Both the position numbers and the translations under genes were made by a program. The notes below the pieces were generated by a model, which searched no databases, was not told where the DNA came from, and saw only the letters and a list, made by a program, of their open reading frames with translations. From positions 1 to 64,000 of the forward strand of contig NZ_VTWH01000001.1 of NCBI RefSeq assembly GCF_008369445.1: a stretch of DNA of 64,000 nucleotides. The letters run 5' to 3'. The stretch's first letter is position 1. Each line of letters opens with the position of its first letter. Source of the stretch: Aureimonas fodinaquatilis (GTDB taxonomy: Bacteria > Pseudomonadota > Alphaproteobacteria > Rhizobiales > Rhizobiaceae). Below, one piece after another: positions 43,240 to 53,227 of the stretch.

Positions 43240-44338
43240 CCTTTTCCGCAGAAATGTCTCTGGCTACGAAGGATTGGCCGAGTCCGCGGGTCAGGATGAA
43301 TGTCAGCTTGCCTTTGCTGACCTTTTTGTCCTGCGCAATTTTGTCCATCAACAGATCCACGGTAAAGCGCGGCCCTGGAATCTGCGAAATCTCGGTGGGC
43401 AAGCCAACAGTTTGCAAATGCCGTACGGCCCGCGTGGCGTCCTGCCCGCTGATAAGCCCCAGTTGCGCAGAAAATCGGTGCGCCAGCGCCATGCCGATTG
43501 CCACGCCTTCACCATGGACCAGCCGCGCGGAATCATAATTGGCTGCGGCTTCCAGCGCATGACCAAAAGTGTGGCCAAGGTTCAACAATGCCCGGTTGCC
43601 ATGCTCTTGTTCATCACCCGCAACAACTGCGGCTTTGGCAGCACAGCAGCGTGCAACTGCTTCGACACGCTCCGGTCCCCCGGCAAAAACCGCCGCGTGA
43701 TGCTGCTCCAGCCATTCGAAAAACTCCGGCTGGTCAATCAGCCCGTATTTCACCACCTCGGCGTAACCGGCGCGAAATTCCCTCGGGGACAATGTTGACA
43801 GCACCTCAGTGTCGGCCAGCACCAGTTGCGGCTGGTAAAAGACACCGATCAGATTTTTGCCACGCGGAGAGTTGATGCCGGTTTTGCCACCCACGGAAGA
43901 GTCCACCTGTGCCAGCAATGTTGTGGGAATCTGAATGAACCGCATGCCACGCCGCACAATACCGGCGGCAAAACCTGCCAGATCGCCGATGACGCCACCG
44001 CCAAGCGCAATCACAGTATCACCACGTTCCAGCCTGTCGGCCAGCACGCTATCCACAACCTCACCCAGACAGGACAGGCTTTTGGTCGCTTCTCCCGCAG
44101 GCATCACAATGGCGCTGGATGCAATGCCCGCCTGCCTCAGCACATCCTGCATCCTGGCCAGATAAAGCGGCGCCACGGTTTCATCCGTTACAATGGCGGC
44201 GCGAATTCCGGGCGCGCGACGGGCAATTTCTTCCCCGGCACGGGCCAGAATTCCCGGCCCGATCAAAATGTCGTAGGAGCGCGCTCCCAATTCCACCCGC
44301 ACCGTTTTACTGGCGCCAGAGGCTTGGATATCGGTCAT
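43199..44338 (-). CDS. aroB: 3-dehydroquinate synthase
   Basis: This NAD- and metal-dependent enzyme converts DAHP to 3-dehydroquinate, step two of the shikimate pathway. VIALGGGVIGDLAGFAAGIVRRG is the NAD site, QIPTTLLAQVDSSVGGKTGIN contacts the substrate phosphate and NAD, and LNLGHTFGHALEA and HGEGVAIGMALA supply zinc-binding His residues. Length (379 aa) is normal. ATG 44338 overlaps the aroK stop codon by four bases. Confidence 0.96.
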   Translation of the reverse strand: MTDIQASGASKTVRVELGARSYDILIGPGILARAGEEIARRAPGIRAAIVTDETVAPLYLARMQDVLRQAGIASSAIVMPAGEATKSLSCLGEVVDSVLADRLERGDTVIALGGGVIGDLAGFAAGIVRRGMRFIQIPTTLLAQVDSSVGGKTGINSPRGKNLIGVFYQPQLVLADTEVLSTLSPREFRAGYAEVVKYGLIDQPEFFEWLEQHHAAVFAGGPERVEAVARCCAAKAAVVAGDEQEHGNRALLNLGHTFGHALEAAANYDSARLVHGEGVAIGMALAHRFSAQLGLISGQDATRAVRHLQTVGLPTEISQIPGPRFTVDLLMDKIAQDKKVSKGKLTFILTRGLGQSFVARDISAEKVSEFLAGQLDAPA

Positions 44339-44916
44339 TCTGAATCCTTCTGCGCACAGTATTTTTCAAGTGCGGCAACAATTTCCATGGCAATCGTTTC
44401 GCGCTTCGCATTGCGGCTTTGAACCACGAGGTCGGCTTGCGCATAAACCGGATAGCGCTTGTCAATGAGGTCCTGCATAACCTGTCGAGGATCGGGTGCC
44501 TGCAAAAGCGGGCGGGTCGGGCGTTTGGAAACCCGGTCCATCAACAGATCCAGGTCGGCTTTCAGCCAGATTGTCACCGCGTGCTCACGAAGAACCTGCC
44601 GCGTGGCTGCGTTCATGTAAGCACCGCCGCCGGTGCCAATCACCTTCGGCCCATCTTCGGCAATTCGAGCCACCACGCGGGCTTCCAGCGCCCGAAATTC
44701 CGGTTCACCATAGGCGGCAAACAGGTCAGAAATCGTCATGCGGGAAATGCGTTCAATTTCGGCATCTGAATCGACGAAAGGCAGTTGCAGAACCTGCGCC
44801 AGCTTGCGCCCGATTGTGGTTTTGCCGGCACCCATCAGACCAACCAGCGCAACTGAGCGGCCTTGCAGATCCGGCCTTGATGGACCAACCTTTTGTTTTC
44901 CGGCCGAAACAGACAT
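44335..44916 (-). CDS. aroK: Shikimate kinase
   Basis: This enzyme phosphorylates shikimate at O3. The P-loop GLMGAGKTT is at residues 26-34, DSDAEIERISRMTISDLF binds shikimate, GTGGGAYMN is the Walker B-like motif, and RPTRPLLQ is the lid arginine segment. ATG 44916 (MSVSAGKQKVGPSRP) follows AAGGT; the longer frame to 45006 is not family-like. 193 aa. The divergent small membrane protein gene follows upstream. Confidence 0.95.
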   Translation of the reverse strand: MSVSAGKQKVGPSRPDLQGRSVALVGLMGAGKTTIGRKLAQVLQLPFVDSDAEIERISRMTISDLFAAYGEPEFRALEARVVARIAEDGPKVIGTGGGAYMNAATRQVLREHAVTIWLKADLDLLMDRVSKRPTRPLLQAPDPRQVMQDLIDKRYPVYAQADLVVQSRNAKRETIAMEIVAALEKYCAQKDSE

Positions 44917-45072
44917 CACATACCTTGTACAGGAAGGAAGAAAAAACGCTCGTTTCGAAAACAGGAAACCGGCCTTCACGTCAAGCGTGCTTGCAATTTG
45001 CGCCATGAGTCAGAAGTTTTAACTCTTGGCGCACAGAATGCTGATCTTACCTCATGACGAGTTTGTTTGATT

Positions 45073-45252
45073 ATGCCAACCCTTGTTCGCCTGCTGACAG
45101 CTCTTGTCGTGATTGCCGCCATTGTTGCGGCAACCATGGCATTGCTGGTGCTTTATGTGGAGCCGAAGCCGACACAGTTTCGCGAAACAGTGCCGCTGCG
45201 TGAGCTGGGGCAGGGCCAGCCGACTCCCGCCCCGCAACGGCAGGTTCCATGA
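45073..45252 (+). CDS. Small single-pass membrane protein
   Basis: This is a 59-aa product with one hydrophobic helix (LVRLLTALVVIAAIVAATMALLVLYV) and a polar Pro/Gln-rich tail facing outward (PTPAPQRQVP). I do not recognise a family name. Its stop codon overlaps the xerD start (ATGA), and an equivalent small gene commonly precedes xerD in Rhizobiales, which supports its being real. ATG 45073 has no strong ribosome site. Confidence 0.65.
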   Translation: MPTLVRLLTALVVIAAIVAATMALLVLYVEPKPTQFRETVPLRELGQGQPTPAPQRQVP

Positions 45253-46181
45253 GCCGTGAGGTCGCGAATTTTCTGGAAATGATGGCGGTGGAGCGCGGAG
45301 CGGCAGCGCATACTCTGGAAGCCTATGAGCGCGACCTGACCGACCTTGCCGGATTTCTGGCGGCAAAAGGCGCAGAAATTGCCACCGCATCAGCCGAGAA
45401 TCTGCGCGCCTATATGGACTCTCTGGCCGATTGTGGCTTTGCCTCTTCAACACGTCGCAGGCACTTGTCGTCCATTCGCCAGCTGTTCCGGTTTTTGTAT
45501 GTGGAGGGGGAGCGCAAGGACAATCCGGCAAGTTCCCTGGATGCGCCGCGCAAGTCATTGTCGCTGCCAAAAGTGCTGAGCGAGTTCGAGGTGACGCGGT
45601 TGCTGGACACCGCAGAGGCCGAATCACTTGATACCCGGCTGTCCGACGCGGCGCGCCTGAGGGCGCTGCGGCTCTACGCTTTGACAGAAAGCCTCTATGC
45701 AACCGGATTGCGCATATCCGAACTTGTGTCATTGCCCAGGACAGTGCTGCGTGCCAGCGGCGGCGCGATCATGGTGCTTGGCAAGGGCAACAAGGAAAGA
45801 ATGGTGCCGCTGGGCAGCCGGGCTGCGCAGGCGCTGGCCGAGTTTTCTGCCCTGCAGCAAACGCTGGCCCCTCAATCGAACAGTGGCTGGCTGTTTCCAG
45901 CGCTATCACAGTCCGGTCATCTGACGCGGCAGGCCGCTGCCCGCGACATCAAGGCACTGGCACACCGGGCCGGCCTATCCGAATCAACCGTTTCGCCGCA
46001 TGTTCTTCGCCATGCCTTTGCCAGCCACCTGCTGCAAAATGGTGCTGATCTGCGTTCGGTTCAGGAACTTCTGGGTCATTCCGACATTTCGACAACCGAG
46101 ATTTACACCCATGTTCTGGAAAGTCGCTTGTTGGATCTTGTCAGCGAGCATCACCCTTTATCAACGCTTGGCGACGGATAA
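45249..46181 (+). CDS. xerD: Site-specific tyrosine recombinase XerD
   Basis: XerD with XerC resolves chromosome dimers at dif. The N-terminal SAM-like core-binding domain covers residues 1-95. The catalytic set is complete: Arg155 (ATGLRISEL), Lys near 179-182 (GKGNKER), His251 and Arg254 (HVLRHAFASH), His277 (LLGHSDISTT) and Tyr286 (EIYTHV). Length (310 aa) and the position beside accA identify the chromosomal housekeeping copy, not a phage integrase. Confidence 0.95.
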   Translation: MSREVANFLEMMAVERGAAAHTLEAYERDLTDLAGFLAAKGAEIATASAENLRAYMDSLADCGFASSTRRRHLSSIRQLFRFLYVEGERKDNPASSLDAPRKSLSLPKVLSEFEVTRLLDTAEAESLDTRLSDAARLRALRLYALTESLYATGLRISELVSLPRTVLRASGGAIMVLGKGNKERMVPLGSRAAQALAEFSALQQTLAPQSNSGWLFPALSQSGHLTRQAAARDIKALAHRAGLSESTVSPHVLRHAFASHLLQNGADLRSVQELLGHSDISTTEIYTHVLESRLLDLVSEHHPLSTLGDG

Positions 46182-46297
46182 GATTGACAAGGCGCGGCCA
46201 TATCGTCAGTTTGCGCCAAAATCGACGGCGCTTATGCCCCTGTGCGCAAATGCACAAAGGGTCCGCCCGGCAGAAGGACGGCAACGACCGCTGACGA

Positions 46298-47257
46298 ATG
46301 CACAATTACCTCGACTTTGAAAAACCAGTCGCTGATCTCGACAGTCAGATCCTTGAACTGAAGCGCATGAGCAATGATGAAGGCAGCCTTGATGTCGGCG
46401 ACGACATTGCGCGGCTTGAAAAGCGTTCGCACGATGCGCTGGTGGATCTGTACCGCAAGTTAACGCCCTGGCAGAAGACGCAGGTGGCCCGGCATCCGGA
46501 CAGGCCGCACTGCCTGGATTATCTTGAGCATCTGATCACCGATTTCACCCCTTTGGCGGGGGACCGCTATTTTGCGGAAGATCATGCGATCATTTCCGGT
46601 TTCGGGCGGTTTGACGGCCAGCCGGTCGCGGTGATCGGTCAGGAAAAAGGTTCTGATACTCAGTCACGGCTGAAACACAATTTCGGCATGGCGCGTCCGG
46701 AAGGGTACCGCAAGGCCGTACGGTTGATGGAAATGGCCGAGCGGTTCCACGTTCCGGTGCTGACGCTGGTGGACACAGCAGGCGCCTATCCGGGTATCGG
46801 TGCGGAAGAGCGTGGTCAGGCGGAGGCCATTGCCCGGTCGACGGAAACATGTCTGAACCTGAAGGTTCCATTGGTTTCAGTCGTCATCGGCGAGGGCGGG
46901 TCCGGCGGCGCGATTGCCATTGCTGCGGCCAACCGGGTGCTGATGCTTGAGCATGCCATCTACAGCGTTATTTCGCCGGAAGCCGGTGCCTCCATTCTGT
47001 GGAGAGATTCGTCCAGGGCCAAGGATGTTGCGCAGGCCATGAAGATCACCGCGCAGGATCTCAAGAATTTCGGCATCATCGATCAGATCATCGAAGAGCC
47101 GATTGGCGGTGCTCATCGCGACAGAATGGCGGCAATCAACTCTACCGGTGCTGCTATCCGTCAGGCATTTCAAAGTCTTTCACAGACCGACGGCGAAACG
47201 CTGAAGCGTGAAAGACGACAAAAATTTCTGAGCATGGGCCGCGACCTCAAGGTTTGA
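46298..47257 (+). CDS. accA: Acetyl-CoA carboxylase carboxyltransferase subunit alpha
   Basis: With AccD it transfers CO2 from carboxybiotin to acetyl-CoA to make malonyl-CoA for fatty acid synthesis. [18 protein letters not shown] is the standard N-terminus. [63 protein letters not shown] and [16 protein letters not shown] are hallmark stretches. Length (319 aa) matches. Confidence 0.97.
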   Translation: MHNYLDFEKPVADLDSQILELKRMSNDEGSLDVGDDIARLEKRSHDALVDLYRKLTPWQKTQVARHPDRPHCLDYLEHLITDFTPLAGDRYFAEDHAIISGFGRFDGQPVAVIGQEKGSDTQSRLKHNFGMARPEGYRKAVRLMEMAERFHVPVLTLVDTAGAYPGIGAEERGQAEAIARSTETCLNLKVPLVSVVIGEGGSGGAIAIAAANRVLMLEHAIYSVISPEAGASILWRDSSRAKDVAQAMKITAQDLKNFGIIDQIIEEPIGGAHRDRMAAINSTGAAIRQAFQSLSQTDGETLKRERRQKFLSMGRDLKV

Positions 47258-47272
47258 CCTGCGCGGCCTTTT
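47237..47272 (+). terminator. accA terminator overlapping the stop codon
   Basis: GGCCGCG (47237-47243, still in the coding region) pairs with CGCGGCC (47262-47268), with an inner AGGT/ACCT stem, followed by TTTT. The stop codon is inside the hairpin. Confidence 0.65.
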
Positions 47273-47435
47273 GCCTGATTGACATGAAGATGCGAAAAAG
47301 CTTCTGAAAACTGTAAAAATGAACTTATGCCGTTAACCGCCGCGCAAGGTTGACGGAGTCATAATTAGGGTGAAAATTACTGTTTGTCGGGCAGGGGGAC
47401 GCTACTGGCGCTGCTGCTCATTAGGGGATCAGAGA

Positions 47436-48440
47436 ATGTTCGCCAGACGTCTTGCAACGGCCGCCTGCCTAGCCACCGGTCTGCTTGTAATTGCCGGTTG
47501 CAAACCCGGCTCGATTGACGATCTGATGGGGCCGACGGCTCCTCTTTCTTCAGCTCTGCTCAAGCAGATGCAGGAACTCGACATGGGTAAGGGTTCACCC
47601 ATGATGGTCCGCCTGTTCAAGGAAGAGTCTGAACTGGAGGTCTGGAAGCAGACAACCAGTGGCAGCTACGCACTTCTGAAGACCTATACAATCTGCGCAT
47701 GGTCCGGCAAACTGGGGCCAAAGCGCAAGGAGGGTGACCGGCAGGCGCCTGAAGGTTTCTACAATATCACGCAAGGCTCATTGAACCCGCGGTCGCAGCA
47801 TCATCTGGCCTTCGATATCGGTTATCCAAACCGCTATGACTCCGCAAACGGATTTACGGGTCAGCATCTCATGGTGCATGGCTCGTGCAACTCTTCCGGC
47901 TGCTACGCCATGGACAACAATCAGATCGAGGAAATCTACTCGCTCGCACGCGAGTCATTTTCTGCAGGTCAGCGTAACTTTCAGTTCCAGGCCTATCCAT
48001 TCCGCATGACGCCGAAAAATATGGCACGGCATAGCCAGTCGGAATATGCGCCATTCTGGGCCATGCTCAAACAGGGCTATGATGCGTTCGAGGTGACAAA
48101 GCGGCCGGTCAAAGTCGACGTCTGCGAAAAGCGCTATCTGTTCAATGCTTCGTTGCCAGAAGGCACGACCCTGAATCCAGCCGGCGCTTGCCCGACAGTG
48201 AATGAATCTCCGGCAATGGCCGCGCGGCGCATTGCAGACGAGGCCGAAACCTCTGCCTTGCTTGCGCGCATGACACCTGCGGACTTTGCCTTGCAATCGA
48301 CCTTCACCTACAGAACGGGCGACCCGATCACCGCTGAAGCCTATGCGCGTGAGCAGAACCGCCGTGAGGGATATGATCGTTTGGGCAACCGGACAACGCC
48401 GGCCCGCACCTCAATGTTCAGATCATTGCTTGCCAACTGA
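47436..48440 (+). CDS. L,D-transpeptidase (YkuD/YafK-like) lipoprotein
   Basis: The 334-aa product begins with a lipoprotein signal (LLVIAGC, lipid Cys22). Residues ~60-170 form the YkuD catalytic domain ending in HGSCNSSGCYAMDN, with the catalytic Cys near 156 and an upstream His. Such enzymes crosslink peptidoglycan or attach proteins to it; YafK-like members can cleave or regulate such bonds. The C-terminal half (SPAMAARRIADEAETSALLARM) is helical and less conserved. ATG 47436 follows AGGGGATCAGAG. Confidence 0.88.
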   Translation: MFARRLATAACLATGLLVIAGCKPGSIDDLMGPTAPLSSALLKQMQELDMGKGSPMMVRLFKEESELEVWKQTTSGSYALLKTYTICAWSGKLGPKRKEGDRQAPEGFYNITQGSLNPRSQHHLAFDIGYPNRYDSANGFTGQHLMVHGSCNSSGCYAMDNNQIEEIYSLARESFSAGQRNFQFQAYPFRMTPKNMARHSQSEYAPFWAMLKQGYDAFEVTKRPVKVDVCEKRYLFNASLPEGTTLNPAGACPTVNESPAMAARRIADEAETSALLARMTPADFALQSTFTYRTGDPITAEAYAREQNRREGYDRLGNRTTPARTSMFRSLLAN

Positions 48441-48494
48441 TTGGAACTGAGCGGGAGCCATGCTCCCGCCATCGAACAGACTGGCGGCGCTGGA

Positions 48495-49079
48495 TCACAG
48501 CGCCATTGCCTCGCGGATGCGTTGGGTTCTTTCGCAATCGGGATAATTTTCAAAATCGAACTGCAGCATGACGAAGGGCTTGTGGTCAGCAGATGCGCCA
48601 ATGCTCAGCGCGATTGACCGAACGCTGAATTTCAGGCGCGACCCGGCATCGGCATTCCAGAACGTGTAAACCACGCGTTCCCGGGTAGCGACTGCTTCAA
48701 CCCAGCTTCCGGCGTTCACCGAATTGTCGCCTGGCTTTGCAAAGTTGTAAGCTTTCGACCGACCGTACATCTCATTCAAACGCCGCTCCAGTCCAACGAA
48801 ATAGTCGCGGACGGCAATGCCCAGCGGGTCGTTCTCGAATGGTTTTGTACTGCCCGCCACCGAGCACAGACCATGGCTGGCATCGAACCTGGCAAAATAG
48901 TGCGAAAGACCGGGGAAGGCGCGTGGCACTGTTGAGAGCACGACCGTACCATCGCGGTTGTCACGCAGAATGGTGAAGTCTGGTGGTCGCGCACCCATTT
49001 TGAGGCCGAAAGGCGCGGCGTGGCCCGAGGTGGAAAAACCAATGACAAGCACTGCCAGTGCGGCGAAAACCGTTCGCAT
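48495..49079 (-). CDS. Secreted hypothetical protein
   Basis: A signal peptide (MRTVFAALAVLVIGFSTSGHAA) precedes about 172 mature residues. FGLKMG, GLSHYFARFDASHGLCSVAG and RRLNEMYGRSKAY are recognisable as features of a family of small secreted proteins seen in alphaproteobacteria, but I cannot name it. Two cysteines (in GLCSVAG and YPDCERTQ) might form a disulfide. ATG 49079 follows CAGGAGA. It lies between the L,D-transpeptidase gene (convergent) and secA, without clear functional link. Confidence 0.7.
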   Translation of the reverse strand: MRTVFAALAVLVIGFSTSGHAAPFGLKMGARPPDFTILRDNRDGTVVLSTVPRAFPGLSHYFARFDASHGLCSVAGSTKPFENDPLGIAVRDYFVGLERRLNEMYGRSKAYNFAKPGDNSVNAGSWVEAVATRERVVYTFWNADAGSRLKFSVRSIALSIGASADHKPFVMLQFDFENYPDCERTQRIREAMAL

Positions 49080-49204
49080 TTCTCCTGCCTTTCAAGCCAG
49101 TTCATGAAAGACAGTTTATTTATAAAATATACTTTATTGCAATGTAGCAGCGGTTGAGAATGTGCGACAATCCGCCGCACATTTTAGGGTTTGGTCAAGG
49201 CATT

Positions 49205-49247
49205 GTTCGGGGTGGCCCTGAACGATGCCTGACTGCGGTGTCAGGCA
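49205..49247 (-). terminator. Paired hairpins at the secA 3' end
   Basis: TGCCTGAC/GTCAGGCA (49226-49233 and 49240-49247) spans the secA stop codon. GTTCGGGG/CCCTGAAC (49205-49212 and 49216-49223) follows directly on the minus strand. No T-run follows, so termination is plausible but not certain. Confidence 0.45.
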
Positions 49248-51919
49248 AGAACGCCGTGGCAGTGCTTGAACTTTTTGCCAGAGCCACATGGGCAGAGAGC
49301 GTTGCGCGACACAGTCCCCCAGCTTGAGGGGGTTCCTGAATTTGGCACCGCTCCAGCAAATTCATCTTCGCCGGTTTGCGGATCCATGTGGTGTGCCTGC
49401 ATTGGTGGCAGTGCTGGCTCTTCTTCCACCGGTCGCTGCTGCAACTCAACGCGTGAAAGCTGCTGGGTCACTCTCTCACGCAGGTTGTCGAGCATAGTGC
49501 CGAAAAGCTCAAAGCCTTCGGACTTATACTCGTTCAGCGGGTCGCGTTGAGCGTAACCGCGGAAACCGACAACCGAGCGCAGATGGTCCAGATTGACCAG
49601 ATGCTCACGCCACAATGCATCAATGGTCTGCAGCACAATTGATCGCTGCACATAAGTGGTGATTTCCGGACCGAAACGCTCCGCCTTGCTCTGCGCTGCA
49701 GCATCAGCAGCCTCGGTAATGCGCGTGCGTATATCGCTGTCGTCAATGCCTTCCTCGTCTGCCCATTCAACAATCGGCAGATCCAGATTCAGGGACTCGC
49801 GAATATCGTCCTGCAAGGCGGCGCTTTCCCACTGCTCGGGATAGGCGCGTTCCGGAATGCGGCGCGAAACCAGATTGCTGATGGTTTCGTGGCGCATGTC
49901 GTCCACTGTCTCTGTCAGACCAGCAGCATCCATAAGCTCCAGACGCTGGTCGAAAATAACCCGGCGCTGATCGTTCATCACGTCATCATATTTCAGAAGG
50001 TTCTTGCGAATGTCGAAGTTGCGCGCTTCAACCTTCTTCTGCGCTTTTTCAAGGGCCTTGTTGATCCAGGGGTGAACAATGGCCTCACCATCCTTCAGGC
50101 CCAGGCGCGTCAGCATCGTGTCCATACGTTCGGACCCGAAGATCCGCATCAGGTCATCCTGAAGCGACAGGTAAAATTTCGATCGGCCCGGATCACCCTG
50201 ACGGCCGGACCGGCCGCGCAACTGGTTGTCGATGCGGCGGCTTTCATGGCGTTCCGTGGCGAGAACATAGAGGCCGCCCAGGGAAAGCGCCTCTTCCTTC
50301 AACCGCTTGATATCGTCGCGGATCGCTTGCTCACGCGCGTCGCGCTCCGGCCCTTCCGGCAGGTCCTTCAACTCATGGTCAATGCGCATGTCCGCATTGC
50401 CGCCCAACTGAATGTCGGTGCCGCGGCCCGCCATGTTGGTTGCTATGGTCACTGCGCCAGGCACACCGGCCTGCGCCACAATATAGGCTTCCTGCTCATG
50501 GTACCGCGCGTTCAGGACCTGAAAATCTTTCAGGCCGCTTTTGCGAAGCATTTCCGCCAGGAACTCCGATTTTTCAATTGAAGTTGTGCCGACGAGAATG
50601 GGCTGCCGCCGCGCTGCTGCTGCCTTGATCTCATCTGCAATGGCTACAAATTTTTCTTCAGCCGTACGGTAGACTTCGTCGTCTTCGTCGATGCGTTGCA
50701 CGGGCAGGTTGGTGGGAATTTCCACAACTTCCAAGCCGTAAATGTCGGCAAATTCGGAAGCCTCGGTTGATGCTGTACCGGTCATTCCGGCCAGGCGCGA
50801 ATACATGCGGAAATAGTTCTGGAACGTGATGGAAGCTAGCGTCTGGTTTTCCGGCTGGATTTTTACGGCTTCCTTGGCTTCCAGTGCCTGGTGCAGACCT
50901 TCCGAAAAGCGGCGCCCCGGCATCATGCGGCCGGTGAATTCGTCGATGATGACGACTTCATCATTGCGCACGATATAATCCTTGTCGCGCTGGAAAAGCT
51001 TATGCGCTTTCAACGCGTTGTTCACATGATGAACAATCGCGACATTTTCCACATCATACAGCGACTCACCCTGCAGATGCCCGGCAGCCGTCAGCAGGCC
51101 TTCCAGCTTCTCGGTGCCTTCCTCGGTGAAGGAAACCTGACGCTGTTTTTCATCAACCTCATAATCGCCTTCTGAAAGCTGAGGGATGAAGGCATCAATT
51201 GTCTTGTACAGGTCGGAGCGGTCGTCGAGCGGGCCGGAAATGATCAGCGGCGTGCGCGCCTCGTCGATCAGGATGGAGTCCACCTCATCGATAATGGCGA
51301 AGTGGTGCCCCCGCTGCACCATCTGCCCACGATCATATTTCATATTGTCGCGCAGATAGTCGAAACCAAGTTCGTTGTTGGTTGCGTAAGTGATGTCGCA
51401 CGCATAGGCATCGCGACGCTCTTCATCGGAAATGCCGTGCGTGATGACGCCAACTGTCAGGCCGAGATATTTGTACAAACGGCCCATCCAGGCCGAATCG
51501 CGTGTGGCAAGATAGTCGTTGACTGTAACAACGTGAACGCCCTTGCCTTCCAGCGCGGCCAGGTAGACCGGCAGGGTGCCGACCAGCGTCTTGCCTTCAC
51601 CAGTGCGCATTTCAGCGATTGCGCCACTTGCCAGAACCATGCCGCCAATCAGCTGCACGTCAAAAGGGCGCATTCCAAGTGAGCGTTTGGCTGCTTCACG
51701 AACGGTCGCAAAGACCGGTACCAGAAGATCGTTGATGGATTTCCCGCCAGCAATCTCTTCTCGAAAATGGGTTGTCCTGGCGGCAAGCGCCTCATCGGAC
51801 AGCGCCGCCAACTCTGGCTCAAGTGCATTGATTGCACGAACCGTAGGTTCAAAACGCTTAACCCGGCGACTATTGGCCGAACCGAGCAACAAGCGGGCTA
51901 GGCCACCGAAACTGACCAT
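49241..51919 (-). CDS. secA: Preprotein translocase ATPase SecA
   Basis: SecA drives secretion through SecYEG. The first motor domain has [14 protein letters not shown] (Walker A) and [21 protein letters not shown] (Walker B/DEAD). The preprotein crosslinking domain and the second motor domain ([15 protein letters not shown]) follow, then [23 protein letters not shown]. The C-terminus has the zinc/SecB-binding [14 protein letters not shown]. 892 aa. ATG 51919 follows AAGGACCC. Confidence 0.98.
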   Translation of the reverse strand: MVSFGGLARLLLGSANSRRVKRFEPTVRAINALEPELAALSDEALAARTTHFREEIAGGKSINDLLVPVFATVREAAKRSLGMRPFDVQLIGGMVLASGAIAEMRTGEGKTLVGTLPVYLAALEGKGVHVVTVNDYLATRDSAWMGRLYKYLGLTVGVITHGISDEERRDAYACDITYATNNELGFDYLRDNMKYDRGQMVQRGHHFAIIDEVDSILIDEARTPLIISGPLDDRSDLYKTIDAFIPQLSEGDYEVDEKQRQVSFTEEGTEKLEGLLTAAGHLQGESLYDVENVAIVHHVNNALKAHKLFQRDKDYIVRNDEVVIIDEFTGRMMPGRRFSEGLHQALEAKEAVKIQPENQTLASITFQNYFRMYSRLAGMTGTASTEASEFADIYGLEVVEIPTNLPVQRIDEDDEVYRTAEEKFVAIADEIKAAAARRQPILVGTTSIEKSEFLAEMLRKSGLKDFQVLNARYHEQEAYIVAQAGVPGAVTIATNMAGRGTDIQLGGNADMRIDHELKDLPEGPERDAREQAIRDDIKRLKEEALSLGGLYVLATERHESRRIDNQLRGRSGRQGDPGRSKFYLSLQDDLMRIFGSERMDTMLTRLGLKDGEAIVHPWINKALEKAQKKVEARNFDIRKNLLKYDDVMNDQRRVIFDQRLELMDAAGLTETVDDMRHETISNLVSRRIPERAYPEQWESAALQDDIRESLNLDLPIVEWADEEGIDDSDIRTRITEAADAAAQSKAERFGPEITTYVQRSIVLQTIDALWREHLVNLDHLRSVVGFRGYAQRDPLNEYKSEGFELFGTMLDNLRERVTQQLSRVELQQRPVEEEPALPPMQAHHMDPQTGEDEFAGAVPNSGTPSSWGTVSRNALCPCGSGKKFKHCHGVLA

Positions 51920-52152
51920 AAAGGGTCCTTCCAAGAGAATTCACGGCGCGAAAGACCGGTCTGGCCTTTGCTCCCACAGCCGGCGGTTGCCGCTTGACTT
52001 GACCAAACCCGGCTGGACATTAAGAACGAGCGAGAAATAAGAGCGCCCCCCGGCGATGTCAACGTTTCTGGTTCTGTTGGACCAGCGTCCGGAAAAAAGC
52101 CATAAGGTTGCGAAAAGGCGCTACTACCAGAACGGGAAGGATTTTTCTGACA

Positions 52153-53094
52153 ATGAGCTCGAAACTGACAGCACGGCTTTTAGCCTCGACGCTGGTCCTT
52201 GGCTGCTTGCTGGCGCCCGCAATGGCGCAGGAAGCTACGCCAGAAGTTGCAACGGAAGCTGCACAGCCAGCACCTGTTTCACCGGACACGGTGGTTGCAA
52301 CGGTGGCAGGGGCGAAGATCACCGAGGGTGACATTACAGCAGCTTCAGAAGACATGGCTTCGCAATTTGCCCAGGTTCCGCCGGCCCAGCGCCGCGCTGC
52401 CATCATCTCGGCGCTGATTGATGTGAAGGCTTTGTCACAGCTGGCCGATAAGGAAAAATTGCAGGACGACCCGGCGCTGGCTCGCAAAATCGAATTTGCG
52501 CGCGAACGGGCTCTGCACAACGCCTATTTTGAAAAATACGGCGTCGAGGCAATGACTGAAGAGGCATTGCAGGCGCGGTATGAAGAGGAAAGAGAACGCT
52601 ATCAACCTCAGGAGGAGCTGAGCGCCCGGCACATTCTGGTGGATACGCGTGAGGTTGCTGAAAAAATTATCGAACGGTTGGAAGCCGGGGAAAAGTTCGA
52701 GGATCTGGCGCGGGAGCTGTCGAAAGACACTTCATCGCAAAATGGCGGCGATCTGGGCTTTTTCGGCAGAGGCCAAATGGTGCCGCCGTTTGAAGAGGCG
52801 GTTTTTGCTCTGGAGCCGGGTGAGTACACCAAAGAGCCGGTGGAAACGCAATTTGGCTGGCACGTGATCGAATCAGTTGAAAAGCGGCAGACAGAATTTC
52901 CGGCATTTGAGCAGGTTCGCGATCAGGTCCGGCAAATCGTACTGCGTGAAAGCTATGTCGATATGCTTGAAAAAGCGCGGGAGGACGTTGCGGTAGAATT
53001 TACCGATCCTGCTCTGGAGAAGCAGATTCAGGATATGGAAGCGCAGGTCAGCGGCCAACAGGCGCCAGCTCCAGCGCCGGCACCAGCGCAGTGA
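52153..53094 (+). CDS. Periplasmic peptidylprolyl cis-trans isomerase (parvulin, PpiC/PrsA type)
   Basis: A signal peptide ([19 protein letters not shown]) is followed by a helical SurA-like N-domain and a parvulin domain: [58 protein letters not shown] and [17 protein letters not shown]. It assists folding of exported proteins. The tail is Pro/Ala-rich ([12 protein letters not shown]). ATG 52153 has AAGGA upstream at long spacing. Divergent from secA, a fitting neighbour. Confidence 0.93.
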   Translation: MSSKLTARLLASTLVLGCLLAPAMAQEATPEVATEAAQPAPVSPDTVVATVAGAKITEGDITAASEDMASQFAQVPPAQRRAAIISALIDVKALSQLADKEKLQDDPALARKIEFARERALHNAYFEKYGVEAMTEEALQARYEEERERYQPQEELSARHILVDTREVAEKIIERLEAGEKFEDLARELSKDTSSQNGGDLGFFGRGQMVPPFEEAVFALEPGEYTKEPVETQFGWHVIESVEKRQTEFPAFEQVRDQVRQIVLRESYVDMLEKAREDVAVEFTDPALEKQIQDMEAQVSGQQAPAPAPAPAQ

Positions 53095-53116
53095 CACGGC
53101 CTTAAATTCAGGTCTT

Positions 53117-53151
53117 CCACCTGCCATGTCCGGTTTCATCATGGCAGGTGG
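53117..53151 (+). terminator. Hairpin between the isomerase gene and argJ
   Basis: CCACCTGCCATG (53117-53128) and its exact complement (53140-53151) form a perfect 12-bp stem with an 11-base loop, starting 22 bases after the isomerase stop. No T-run follows, so it may be Rho-assisted or an RNA-stabilising hairpin. Confidence 0.55.
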
Positions 53152-53227
53152 CCTTGCGCGATGCGCGACCATGAGGCAAACCGGGCCGATTCAAGTGCTT
53201 CTCTGCAAATTCGATCCGGGGTTGTTC

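Noticed and set aside
45249-46181. Phage or integron integrase marking a mobile element
   Set aside because: The protein is the housekeeping XerD by length, motifs and its position beside accA; no attachment repeats or other mobile genes are nearby.
46184-46297. Promoter for accA from the perfect TTGACA at 46184
   Set aside because: No acceptable -10 hexamer occurs at 15-19 bases, so the match alone is not convincing.
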